Assembly: GCA_050485405.1 (NCBI GenBank)
Contig: JBJHBI010000061.1
Span: forward strand, 1-23,885
Direction: 5' to 3'
DNA length: 23,885 nt
Source of the DNA: Saliniramus sp050485405
GTDB lineage: Bacteria > Pseudomonadota > Alphaproteobacteria > Rhizobiales > Beijerinckiaceae
The notes below the pieces were generated by a model that worked only from the letters and a program-made list of their open reading frames with translations, searched no databases and had not been told where the DNA came from. Shown here in pieces: positions 1 to 7,703 of the stretch. Within the stretch, counting starts at the first letter, position 1, and each line of letters begins with the position of its first letter. The translations under genes were made by a program, and so were the position numbers.

Positions 1-833
1 GCGATGAATTCGACCGTGCCCGCACCGACATAGCCGACCGCGCGCGCCGCCTCGACGGCGGCCTTGCCCATCGCCTCGCGCATTTCCGGCGTCATGCCGG
101 GCGCGGGCGCTTCCTCGATCACCTTCTGGTGCCGGCGCTGGAGCGAGCAGTCGCGCTCGTTGAGATGGACCACGTTACCGTGCTGATCGGCGAAGACCTG
201 GATTTCGACGTGGCGCGGGGCGAGCACGTATTTCTCGACGAGGACGCGCGGGTCACCGAAGGAGGCCTGTGCCTCGCGCATCGCGGAGGCGAGGGCATCG
301 TCGAAATCGGCGGCCTTGTCGACCCGCTTCATCCCCTTGCCGCCACCGCCGGCGACCGCCTTGATCAGCACCGGATAGCCGATCTCATAGGCCTTCTGGC
401 GCAGGAAATCGGGCTCCTGCTTCGAGCCGTGATAGCCCGGCACGACGGGTACGCCCGCCTTCTGCGCGAGCGACTTAGCCGCATCCTTGAGCCCCATCGC
501 GTTGATCGCCGAGGCGGGCGGGCCGATGAAGGCGATGCCGTTCTCGGCGCAGGCCTCGGCGAATTCCGCGCGCTCGGAGAGGAAGCCGTAACCCGGATGG
601 ATGCATTGCGCGCCGCTCGCGAGCGCGACGTCGATCACCTTGTCGATACGCAGATAGGATTCCGCCGCCGGTGCCGGACCGATCTCATAGGCCTCGTCGG
701 CCATCTGCACGAACAGCGCATCCGCATCGGCCTGTGAATGGACCGCGATGGTGCGCATGCCGAGCGCCTTCGCCGTCCTGATGATCCGGCAGGCGATTTC
801 GCCGCGATTGGCGATGAGAACCGATTCGAACAC
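1..833 (-). CDS. Acyl-CoA carboxylase biotin-carboxylase (alpha) subunit, partial
   Basis: This is the N-terminal ~277 residues of the ATP-dependent biotin carboxylase subunit of an acetyl/propionyl/methylcrotonyl-CoA carboxylase, which carboxylates biotin with bicarbonate and ATP; the 3' part lies outside the window. The protein starts FESVLIANRGEIACRII, the standard biotin-carboxylase N-terminus, followed by HPGYGFLSE, the ATP-grasp glycine-rich loop KAVAGGGGKGMK, and the region RHVEIQVFAD / NERDCSLQRRHQK. The start is GTG at 833-831, since no in-frame ATG fits the conserved N-terminus; an AGGGG lies about 9 bases upstream. The segment LKDAAKSLAQKAGVPVVPGYHG resembles 3-methylcrotonyl-CoA carboxylase subunits more than propionyl-CoA carboxylase, but substrate choice cannot be settled from this half. 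It is the last gene of the minus-strand run. An 87-bp gap with an inverted repeat separates it from the upstream oxidoreductase. Confidence 0.93.
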   Translation of the reverse strand, partial: MFESVLIANRGEIACRIIRTAKALGMRTIAVHSQADADALFVQMADEAYEIGPAPAAESYLRIDKVIDVALASGAQCIHPGYGFLSERAEFAEACAENGIAFIGPPASAINAMGLKDAAKSLAQKAGVPVVPGYHGSKQEPDFLRQKAYEIGYPVLIKAVAGGGGKGMKRVDKAADFDDALASAMREAQASFGDPRVLVEKYVLAPRHVEIQVFADQHGNVVHLNERDCSLQRRHQKVIEEAPAPGMTPEMREAMGKAAVEAARAVGYVGAGTVEFI

Positions 834-887
834 GGAGAGACCCCTGTCGCAGATGTAACGTTGCTTCCTTTGGAAAACGGACGCGCC

Positions 888-910
888 GCGAGGTCAAGAG
901 CGAACCTCGC
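888..910 (-). repeat. Inverted repeat between the oxidoreductase and carboxylase genes
   Basis: A perfect 7-bp inverted repeat (GCGAGGT / ACCTCGC) with a 9-nt loop lies just after the stop codon of the oxidoreductase gene. On the minus strand it is followed some 9 nt later by a short T run (TTTT), so it could be a weak terminator. One arm also contains TTGACC, which resembles a -35 box for the carboxylase gene, but no convincing -10 follows. Its function is undecided. Confidence 0.35.
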
Positions 911-920
911 CGCGCGCGCA

Positions 921-2057
921 TCACGGTTTCGTCGCAAGCGCGGTGGGATCGAACAAAGCCATGAATTTCCGGTCGATGCGATCCTTCACCAGCCAGGGCA
1001 GGCGACCGGCGAAGGCGAAGCTGCGCCCGCGCGAGGCGATCGCGCGTCCGTCCCCGGTGGCGATCAGCATCAGCCAGTCCTTCTGCGGGATGTGCGGCGT
1101 CAGCGCCTCGCCGCGCATCAGCGCCCTGATATTGCGCCGCAGGGCCGGCCCCTGACGCACGGCGAAGACCCCGGCCTTGGGGCGCGGATGCGCCGTCATC
1201 GTCGCGCAATCGCCGACCGCGAAGATCGCCTCCTGGCCCGTCACGCGCAGATCCGGGCCGATGGCGAGGAAGCCGTCATCGGTGCGCGCGAGATCGCCCT
1301 GGCCGAGAACCGGCGGCGCCTTGGCGTGCGAAGCGACGAGCACTGCATCGGCGGTGATGTGGCGCCCCTCGCCGGAATACGCGCCGGTCTCGTCGATGCG
1401 CGCGATGCGGCTGTGCTCATGCAGCGTGATCGCCGCCTGATGCAAGGCGCGGCGCAGGAAGAAGCGCGCGGTCGCGTTGATCTCGGGCGCGACTTCATCC
1501 GCCGTGGCGAGCGCGATGTCGAAGCGCGTATCGGCGCGCTCCCGGTCGAGGCGTCGACGCAGGGCGAAAGCGAGGCAGACCCCCGCCGCACCGCCGCCGA
1601 TGACGAGAAACCGGCGCGGGCCGTCGGGGCGTCGCGCCTGCGCGATCAGTTCTTCGAGCCGTGGCAGCAAGGTGCCGATCGGCTTGACCGCCATCGCATG
1701 GTCGCCCGCGCCGGTGATGGCGTCGTGATCGGGGTTGATGCCGATATCGATGGAGGCGATGTCGAAGGCGATTTCAGTGCCGTCCTCCAGCGCGATCCGC
1801 CGCTGCGCTCCATGAAACCCGGTCGCGCGGGCGCGCACGAAATCCGCCCCCGCCGCCTCGGCCAGACGCTCCAGATCGATATGCATCGCCTCGAAGCTGT
1901 AGAGCCCCGCAATATGGCCGGGCAGCATGCCGGAATAAGGCGAGTGCCGCTCGGGCGCGACGAGGGTGATCCGCAATCCCGGCTCGCGATCGAGCGCGAG
2001 GCCGCGCAGGGCGAGCGCATGCGCGTGGCCGCCGCCCACGAGGACGAGATGCGTCAT
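921..2057 (-). CDS. FAD/NAD(P)-binding oxidoreductase, SelD-N-terminal-like family
   Basis: This 378-residue flavoprotein is of the pyridine-nucleotide-disulfide oxidoreductase fold. The start is ATG at 2057, which puts the FAD dinucleotide-binding motif VLVGGGHAHALAL at residues 5-17; an upstream in-frame ATG at 2162 would add a 35-residue basic tail that lies inside pgi and is unlikely. A second Rossmann motif VIGGGAAGVCLAF is at 152-164, and the C-terminal FAD motif IFAVGDCATM is at 278-287. The N-terminus with HSPYSGMLPG (38-47) resembles the domain that in some bacteria is fused to selenophosphate synthetase SelD (TIGR03169 type), and the NDH-2 / sulfide-quinone reductase superfamily. 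There are only two cysteines (161 and 284) and no CxxxxC redox pair, so a thiol-disulfide mechanism is unlikely. It begins 13 bp after the pgi stop codon and is probably co-transcribed. The physiological substrate is unknown. Confidence 0.85.
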   Translation of the reverse strand: MTHLVLVGGGHAHALALRGLALDREPGLRITLVAPERHSPYSGMLPGHIAGLYSFEAMHIDLERLAEAAGADFVRARATGFHGAQRRIALEDGTEIAFDIASIDIGINPDHDAITGAGDHAMAVKPIGTLLPRLEELIAQARRPDGPRRFLVIGGGAAGVCLAFALRRRLDRERADTRFDIALATADEVAPEINATARFFLRRALHQAAITLHEHSRIARIDETGAYSGEGRHITADAVLVASHAKAPPVLGQGDLARTDDGFLAIGPDLRVTGQEAIFAVGDCATMTAHPRPKAGVFAVRQGPALRRNIRALMRGEALTPHIPQKDWLMLIATGDGRAIASRGRSFAFAGRLPWLVKDRIDRKFMALFDPTALATKP

Positions 2058-2070
2058 GCCCCGGCCCGCA

Positions 2071-3393
2071 TCACGCCCGGTGACCCTCCGCGAGATATTG
2101 CTTGGCGAGCACCTTGCCTTCCTCGACGGCGGGCTGGTCGAACGGGTCGATCCCCAGCGCATAGCCGGTGAGGATCGTCTCCAGCATGAAATGCATCATC
2201 AGCGCGCCGAGATGCTCCTCGTCGAGGCGATCGACGTGGATGGTGCGGGTCGGTCGATGGTTCTTCACCAGCGTATCCGCCGTGGCTCGACCCTGCGCGG
2301 CGACGAGGTCGCCGATGGTCTTGCCGGCAAAGCCCGGCTCGCCGGCGCGCTCGGCCAGCGCCTTGTCGATGACGGGGCCGCGCCCGGCGCAATCCGTCGT
2401 GATCACGGTGAAGATCTTGTCGTTGGGGCCGGCGAGATAGAGCTGCAATTGCGAATGCTGATCGACCGGGCCGATCGCGGCGACGGGCTGCGAGCCCTTG
2501 CCGTCCTTGCCCAGGCTCTCGGCCCAGAGCTGCACCCACCAGCGCGTGAAGCGCTCCAGCCGGTCGGCATAGGCCATGGTCACGGCGATCGCCTTGCCCT
2601 CGAGCGCAGCGGCGGTCATCAGCGCGGCGCCGTTCGCCACAGGGATCTCCTGCGCGGGAAGATCGCCGGCCCGGATCGGTGCATAGACCGAGGCGGCGCC
2701 CCGGCGGATCGCGGCGATGTCGAGCCCCATTACGGCGGCGGGCAGGAAGCCGACATTGGTCAGGCCGGAATAGCGCCCGCCGATTCCGGTATGGTGTTCG
2801 AGGAAGGGCGAGCCCTCCGGTTCGAGCAGGTCGCGCAGGGCGTTCTTCGTGCCCTCCTTGCGTGGCTCGGACAGGCCGAAGACATGTTCGCCGATCGCGA
2901 GTCCCGCATCGGAGAGCGCGCTCATCACCGCCATTGTCTGCATCAGCGTCTCGCCCGTGCCGCCCGATTTCGAGATCGCGACGAAACGCGTCGTGGCGAG
3001 CGGCAGCTTTTCGAGCACGCGCCCGAAGGTGGCGGGGTCGAGATTGTCGAAGAAATGCACACGCGGCGCATCTGCGAGGCGACCGAGGCCCGGCACCATG
3101 TAATCGGCGAGCTGGGCCAGCGTCTGGCCGCCGAGGCTTGAGCCGCCGGTGCCGAGAAAGACCACGTCGCTCGCGCCGTCACGCAGCTTGCGTGCGGTTT
3201 CCTCGACGGGGCCGAGATCCGCCGTCTCGCCGGGCAGCGACAGCAGGGCGAGCTTGCCGGACGCCTCCTCTTCGCGCAGACGCTTCAGCTCGGTTTCGGT
3301 GACGGAGAGCGCCGCCTCGATGGCCGTGCGCGGAATGCCGGCGCCGCCCATGTTGTTGCCCATCGCCTGCTCGATCGATTGCCGCAAAGCCAT
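2071..3393 (-). CDS. pgi: Glucose-6-phosphate isomerase
   Basis: This 440-residue enzyme interconverts glucose 6-phosphate and fructose 6-phosphate in the cytosol. Visible family motifs are the sugar-phosphate-binding loop SKSGGTGET at 141-149, GGRYSG at 205-210, the catalytic glutamate in WAESLGK (Glu291), the DQHSQLQ segment at 311-317 with His313, and DQPAVEEGK at 419-427 near the C-terminus. It belongs to the short (about 420-450 residue) form rather than the ~550-residue enterobacterial form. The start is ATG at 3393, where a strong AAGGGAGG ribosome site sits about 8-9 bases upstream; an in-frame ATG at 3450 gives a 19-residue extension without that site. The gene follows the M16 pair by 134 bp and precedes the oxidoreductase by 13 bp. 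Confidence 0.97.
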   Translation of the reverse strand: MALRQSIEQAMGNNMGGAGIPRTAIEAALSVTETELKRLREEEASGKLALLSLPGETADLGPVEETARKLRDGASDVVFLGTGGSSLGGQTLAQLADYMVPGLGRLADAPRVHFFDNLDPATFGRVLEKLPLATTRFVAISKSGGTGETLMQTMAVMSALSDAGLAIGEHVFGLSEPRKEGTKNALRDLLEPEGSPFLEHHTGIGGRYSGLTNVGFLPAAVMGLDIAAIRRGAASVYAPIRAGDLPAQEIPVANGAALMTAAALEGKAIAVTMAYADRLERFTRWWVQLWAESLGKDGKGSQPVAAIGPVDQHSQLQLYLAGPNDKIFTVITTDCAGRGPVIDKALAERAGEPGFAGKTIGDLVAAQGRATADTLVKNHRPTRTIHVDRLDEEHLGALMMHFMLETILTGYALGIDPFDQPAVEEGKVLAKQYLAEGHRA

Positions 3394-3527
3394 GCCTCGA
3401 AACCTCCCTTGACCATCACGAATGGTGAAGCTTCGCGCGGGTCTTTCCAATGCGGAAAAACCCTGTCCGCACCACGCCCCGTGCCAAGCATCGCCGTATC
3501 AACGCACAATCCCGGCATAAGGATGCA

Positions 3528-4814
3528 TCAGAGCGTGGCGAGTCCCTCCGGGCGACCGGCCACGACGACGAGCATGCGCCCGTCGCCGAGCACGCGCTCC
3601 GCCGCGCGCATCACGTCGTCATGTGTCACCGCCGAGACCAGGGCGTTGCGCCGGGCGATATAGTTGATGCCGAGCCCCTCGAAGGCGATCTGGGCGAGCT
3701 GCTGGGCGATCTTGGTCGAGGTATCGAAGGCGAGCGGGTAGGAGCCCGTCAGATAGGCTTTCGCCTTGGTCAGTTCCTCGTCGCTCGGCCCCTCGGCTTT
3801 CAGCTTGCCGATCTCGTCCGCGATGACGTCGAGCGCCTCGACGACGCGCTCGTTCTTGGTCGCGGTGAAGCCCCATGTCATGGCCGCGCCGCGCAGGCTG
3901 ACGAGCCCGGTGCCGACGGAATAGGCGAGGCCGCGCTTCTCGCGCACCTCCTGGAACATCCGCGAGGTGAAGACGCCGCCACCGAGGATGTGATTGAGCA
4001 CGTAGGCGGGGATGAAGTCGGGATCGCGCCAGCCGATCCCGTTCATGCCGAAGCGAATGACGGATTGCGGCACGTCGAGATCGACGATCTTGCGTGTCCC
4101 GAGTCCGGCCAGTGTCGTCGCGGGTGGCGCGGTGATCTGCGCTCTGGCGGGCAGATCACCGAACACGCCGTCCACCAGCGCGATGACCTGCGCCTCGTCG
4201 AGGGCACCCACTACCGCGACCTTGAGATTGTCGCGCGCGATGAGCTTGCCGTGCGCCGCGACGATCTCGTCGCGCGTGATCGCCTCGACGCTCTCCAGCG
4301 TCCCGGCATTAGGCAGGCCGTAGATATGATCGGGGAAACCGGTGGCGAAGAAGGTCTTGGTGGCGCGCACGCCCGGATCGTTCTGCTGATAGCGGATGCC
4401 CGCCGATGTCTGCGCGCGCACTCGAGTGATCGCTTCCTCGTCGAAGCGCGGCTCGACCAGTGCGAGCCGGGTCAGCGCGATCGCCGCATCGAGGTTGCGG
4501 GTCAGCGTGCGCAGGCCGCCGCTGATCGAATCCTGACCGGCATTGAAGGACAGCTCGATCGCCGCTTCCGCGAGCTTCTCCTGATAGGCGTCGGACGGGT
4601 AGGGGCCTGCGCCTTCATCGAGCAGTTGCGCCATCATCTGCGCCGTGCCGGGCCGGTCCATCGGATCCTGCGAGGCGCCACCTTCGAAGATGAAGGACAT
4701 GGCGGCGACCGGGACGACCTGCGAATGCACGGTCCAGACCTCGATACCCGCCGGCGTGACGAGCCGCTCGGCGCGGGCCGGGGCGGTGGAGACGGGTTCG
4801 ACGGCGATGGTCAT
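3528..4814 (-). CDS. M16 family peptidase homologue, catalytically inactive partner subunit
   Basis: This 428-residue protein has the two-lobed M16B (mitochondrial processing peptidase-like) fold but lacks the zinc site. Where the active neighbour has HFLEH, this protein has QMMAQ at residues 59-63. It keeps the second-lobe signature LGGGVFTSRMFQEVREKRGLAYSV (277-300), with the Arg291/Tyr298 pair characteristic of non-catalytic M16B subunits that help bind substrate. Known bacterial M16B pairs form heterodimers in which one subunit carries zinc and the other the R/Y pair, and that is the likely arrangement here. No signal peptide is evident from this start, and GGGAG lies about 8 bases before the ATG. 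It starts 67 bp after the catalytic subunit's stop, consistent with one transcript. Confidence 0.92.
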   Translation of the reverse strand: MTIAVEPVSTAPARAERLVTPAGIEVWTVHSQVVPVAAMSFIFEGGASQDPMDRPGTAQMMAQLLDEGAGPYPSDAYQEKLAEAAIELSFNAGQDSISGGLRTLTRNLDAAIALTRLALVEPRFDEEAITRVRAQTSAGIRYQQNDPGVRATKTFFATGFPDHIYGLPNAGTLESVEAITRDEIVAAHGKLIARDNLKVAVVGALDEAQVIALVDGVFGDLPARAQITAPPATTLAGLGTRKIVDLDVPQSVIRFGMNGIGWRDPDFIPAYVLNHILGGGVFTSRMFQEVREKRGLAYSVGTGLVSLRGAAMTWGFTATKNERVVEALDVIADEIGKLKAEGPSDEELTKAKAYLTGSYPLAFDTSTKIAQQLAQIAFEGLGINYIARRNALVSAVTHDDVMRAAERVLGDGRMLVVVAGRPEGLATL

Positions 4815-4881
4815 GCTAGGCTCCCGGAGGATTCGGCGGCAGGAGTGGAATCGGCTGGCGGGTCTTGGGTAGGAAAAGTTT

Positions 4882-6204
4882 TCAGTCGGCCTTGAGCAGA
4901 TGCCCCGTCACGGCGCGGCGCGGGACGAGGTAGCGCGCGGCGACGTCGGCCAGTTCCTCGCGGGTGACCGCCTCGATATCACGCGGCCAGCGACGCACGG
5001 CCTCGATGGTTTCACCGATGGCGAGAGCGGAGCCGTAGATGCGGGCCAGCGAGACCTGGCTGTCGGCGGAATAGGTCGTCTCGGCGATGAGCTGCGTCTT
5101 GGCGCGGGTGATCGCCTTTTCGTCCAGCGCCTCGTCGGCAATCGCGGATACCGCGCGGTCGAGCATCTCCTCGAGCTGGTCGAGGCTCACTTCCGGCGTC
5201 GGCACCGCGTAGAGCGCAAAGCGCGTCTCGTCGAGGGCGGAGGACATGTACCAGGCCCCCGCATTCACCGCGACGCCGCGTTCCAGAACGAGCTTGCGGT
5301 AGAGATAGGATGTCGGCCCGCCGCCGATCAGCTCGGCCAGAACCTCCAGCGCGAATGCGTCGCGGCCAGGCGCGGTGAGGGCGGAGGGGGTAAGGTAGAG
5401 GCGCTGCATCAGCGGCTGGTCGACGCGCGGATCGGCCACAGCGACGCGGCGCATGGCGCGCGGATCGGGCTCGCGTGGACGCAAGCGCTGCGGACGTGCA
5501 CCGCGCGGCGCGATCTGCCCGTAGGAGCTCTCCGCGAGCCGGCGAACGGCATCCGCCTCGACATCGCCGGCGACGACGAGAATCGCGTTTTCCGGCGTAT
5601 AGAAGCGCTTGTAATAGTCGAGCGCATGGGCGCGATCGAGCGTCTCGATCTCGTGCATCCAGCCGATGATCGGGATGCCGTAGGGGTGGTGTACGAAGAG
5701 CGACGAGGCCATCGCCTCGGAGAGCTGCGCGCCCGGATCGGTCTCGACGCGCATGCGACGCTCTTCCAGGACGACGTCCCGCTCGGGCGCGACCACCTCG
5801 TCGGTGAGGACGAGATTGGCCATGCGGTCCGATTCGAACTCCATCAATGTGGCGAGATGCTCCTTCGCGACGCGCTGGAAATAGGCGGTATAATCGTATG
5901 AGGTGAAGGCGTTTTCCTGGCCACCAAGGTTCGATACGACCTGCGAGAACTCTCCCGCCGGATGGCGCTCCGTGCCTTTGAACATCAGATGTTCGAGGAA
6001 ATGCGCGATGCCGGATTGCCCGATCGGATCGTCGGCGGAGCCGTTGCGATACCAGATCATGTGGGTGGCGACGGGCACACGCCGGTCGGGGATGACGACG
6101 AGATCGAGCCCGTTATCGAGGCGGCAGGTGCTGATCTCTGGACCCGGCACGTCGTCTTCTCCAGATGTGTGACGCTGGATGGCGGCGGCCGGGTGCGCGG
6201 TCAT
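4882..6204 (-). CDS. M16 family zinc metallopeptidase, catalytic subunit
   Basis: This 440-residue M16B peptidase carries the inverted zinc motif HFLEH at residues 68-72 (His68, Glu71, His72) and a downstream acidic pair LEERR (Glu147/148) at the distance expected for the third zinc ligand. The segments VSNLGGQENAFTSYDYTAYF and ESDRMANLVL are typical of the family. It probably degrades or processes short peptides as a heterodimer with the zinc-less homologue encoded next. No Sec signal is visible at this start; a GGGAGA precedes the ATG by about 10 bases. An intrinsic terminator lies just upstream (6228-6260), so the pair either has its own promoter within the short leader or depends on read-through from the lspA side. 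The lspA / small secreted protein / M16 / M16 order recurs in rhizobial-type genomes as far as I recall. Confidence 0.95.
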   Translation of the reverse strand: MTAHPAAAIQRHTSGEDDVPGPEISTCRLDNGLDLVVIPDRRVPVATHMIWYRNGSADDPIGQSGIAHFLEHLMFKGTERHPAGEFSQVVSNLGGQENAFTSYDYTAYFQRVAKEHLATLMEFESDRMANLVLTDEVVAPERDVVLEERRMRVETDPGAQLSEAMASSLFVHHPYGIPIIGWMHEIETLDRAHALDYYKRFYTPENAILVVAGDVEADAVRRLAESSYGQIAPRGARPQRLRPREPDPRAMRRVAVADPRVDQPLMQRLYLTPSALTAPGRDAFALEVLAELIGGGPTSYLYRKLVLERGVAVNAGAWYMSSALDETRFALYAVPTPEVSLDQLEEMLDRAVSAIADEALDEKAITRAKTQLIAETTYSADSQVSLARIYGSALAIGETIEAVRRWPRDIEAVTREELADVAARYLVPRRAVTGHLLKAD

Positions 6205-6227
6205 GATGGCGTGTCTCCCGAATCACG

Positions 6228-6260
6228 AAAAAAGCGAGCCGCTTTGCAGGCGGCTCGCTC
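6228..6260 (-). terminator. Intrinsic (rho-independent) terminator
   Basis: A perfect 10-bp stem (AGCGAGCCGC at 6233-6242 with GCGGCTCGCT at 6250-6259) and a 7-nt loop are followed on the minus strand by six T residues (6228-6233 as A on the plus strand). This is the strongest intrinsic terminator in the window. It ends the lspA / small secreted protein transcript and sits only about 25 bp before the M16 peptidase start. Confidence 0.9.
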
Positions 6261-6301
6261 GAACATAGGGGGGCATGCGTCCCGGGGGAAGTGCCCGAAG
6301 G

Positions 6302-6874
6302 TCAATCCCGCGGCGCGGGCTGCAGGAAATGGCTCGGCGGATCGGTCAGCCGACGGCGCGTGAGCCCCTGCGCTTCGGCGCCGTCGCCTCCGCGCATCTG
6401 ACGTTGGAAAGCCTCGCGTTCCGCGCGGGTCATGCTCGGCGGCGGAGCATCAATCGGATCACTGCCGGTACTTATCCTGGGGGCCTGCCTGCCTGCGGGT
6501 TGGCCGGCACCTTGAGGAAGCCGAAGATTCGGGCCGTCGTCGACCGTGCCACCCGTTAGTGCCCTGCGTTCGAGCTGCTCCAGTTCCATCTGCTGTTCGC
6601 GCGCCACTCGGTCGCGGCGATCTTCCGGCCAGCGCGGGTCGCCTCCGACCTGCTCAGCCGGGCGGGGCGGCGGGAGGTCGCGCGAAGGCGGCACCACGAG
6701 AGGCGCACGCTCGCGATATTCGATCTGCGGCTGCTCCGGTTCCATGATGCCGATCCGCCCGAAGATATCGCGAAGGAATGTTCCCTCCTGCGCCTGCGCG
6801 GGAAGTGCGATCCCGATCCCGACCGTAAGGGCCAGTCCGGTGAAAGCGGCGCGCGTGAAGGATTTGCGCGTCAT
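6302..6874 (-). CDS. Small secreted Pro/Arg-rich protein of unknown function
   Basis: This 190-residue protein has a clear Sec signal peptide: a basic start MTRKSFTR, a hydrophobic stretch at 9-25, and cleavage probably after Ala28 in LPAQAQ. The mature part is low in complexity and rich in Pro, Arg, Glu and Gln, with a conserved-looking segment around IEYRERAPLVVPPSRDLPPP (51-70) and a helical, charged stretch RDRVAREQQMELEQLERRAL (87-106). I do not recognise a domain. The start at 6874 was chosen over 6916 because it opens directly on the signal peptide and follows a G-rich ribosome site. It begins 38 bp after lspA and is probably co-transcribed with it, with transcription ending at the terminator at 6228-6260. 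There is no lipobox cysteine, so it is not itself a substrate of signal peptidase II. Confidence 0.8.
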   Translation of the reverse strand: MTRKSFTRAAFTGLALTVGIGIALPAQAQEGTFLRDIFGRIGIMEPEQPQIEYRERAPLVVPPSRDLPPPRPAEQVGGDPRWPEDRRDRVAREQQMELEQLERRALTGGTVDDGPNLRLPQGAGQPAGRQAPRISTGSDPIDAPPPSMTRAEREAFQRQMRGGDGAEAQGLTRRRLTDPPSHFLQPAPRD

Positions 6875-6912
6875 GATGAGAACCCCCTGGTTCCAGAATT
6901 CGGCGTTGGTCG

Positions 6913-7455
6913 TCACCCGGATGAACCGGAATCACGGCCATCATGTGACGCAGCATCGGTTTGCGCCTGCTCGACCGCGCGATTGCGGCGCGGCTCGAGC
7001 ACGAAGGAGTCATAGACGAGACCGAGCACGCCCGCAACGATGGCCGCATCGGCAATGTTGAAGACATACCACGAGAAGCCGCCGAAGAACACGTGGACGA
7101 AGTCGAACACCGCTCCGTAGGCGATCCGGTCGATCGCGTTGCCGATCGCTCCACCCACGATCAGCGCGAGCGACACGGCGAGAAAACGGTGCGGCGTCCG
7201 AAGCATCCAGATGCCGAGCCCGGCGGCGGCGGCGAGCGAGAATGCCACGAGCCCCCAGCGCCCCAGTTCGGTCTCCTGCTGCAGCAGCCCGTAGGAAATC
7301 CCGCGATTCCAGACCGTGATGAGTTCCACGAAGGGGCCGAGCCGCACGGGTTCGTTCAGGAAGAGCTCGAAGACGAACAGCAGATAGAGCTTCGACGCCT
7401 GATCCAGCGCGAGCGTGACGAGAGCGACGATGATGGACAGGCGTGCGGCGCTCAT
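6913..7455 (-). CDS. lspA: Lipoprotein signal peptidase (signal peptidase II)
   Basis: This 180-residue inner-membrane aspartyl protease removes signal peptides from diacylglyceryl-modified prolipoproteins. Four hydrophobic segments are visible (about 7-31, 66-84, 90-108, 131-149). The catalytic aspartates are in GNAIDR (Asp109) and FNIADA (Asp136), and the conserved WNRGISYG is at 49-56. The start at 7455 follows a GGGGAG ribosome site; an upstream in-frame ATG at 7512 would give a poorly conserved 19-residue tail. The C-terminus ends in a polar tail (151-180). A weak candidate promoter lies on the minus strand at 7484-7512 (TTGCGA, 17 bp, CATATC), which would give a short leader. It is the first gene of the minus-strand run and is divergent from gshB. 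Confidence 0.97.
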   Translation of the reverse strand: MSAARLSIIVALVTLALDQASKLYLLFVFELFLNEPVRLGPFVELITVWNRGISYGLLQQETELGRWGLVAFSLAAAAGLGIWMLRTPHRFLAVSLALIVGGAIGNAIDRIAYGAVFDFVHVFFGGFSWYVFNIADAAIVAGVLGLVYDSFVLEPRRNRAVEQAQTDAASHDGRDSGSSG

Positions 7456-7703
7456 GCGCTCCCCATGGCTGGCTATGCGCCTCGATATGCCCCCTCGCGC
7501 TCCGGATCGCAACCCGCGATGCGGCGTAGACCGAGGGATCTCGTCGATTCCTCATGCATGGCGTGCCCTGCCCTTCGCCCCATCAGCGTAAACCCGGCTT
7601 TCTCCGCATCCGCACACCCGACCTGCGCAGTTGCGAATGCGCGCGCGTCTTGTGTTTCCTCGTTGCGGGCTTAAGGTCCGGCGGGTGAAGCAGGAGATGG
7701 ATG
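7456..7703. other. Divergent intergenic region between lspA and gshB
   Basis: These 248 bp must hold promoters for both the minus-strand lspA group and the plus-strand gshB group. On the minus side the best candidate is at 7484-7512 (4/6 match at -35, 3/6 at -10, 17-bp spacer). On the plus side I see only a poor match near TTGTGT at about 7650, so I do not call it. No small gene or convincing hairpin was found. Confidence 0.4.

Noticed and set aside
3460..3500. Sigma54-like TGGCAC element upstream of pgi on the minus strand
   Set aside because: The required GC element at the correct spacing is absent, so the match is probably chance.
3450..4895. 481-codon plus-strand open frame over the inactive M16 gene
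   Set aside because: It is a shadow of a recognisable M16 protein on the minus strand, with no domain of its own.
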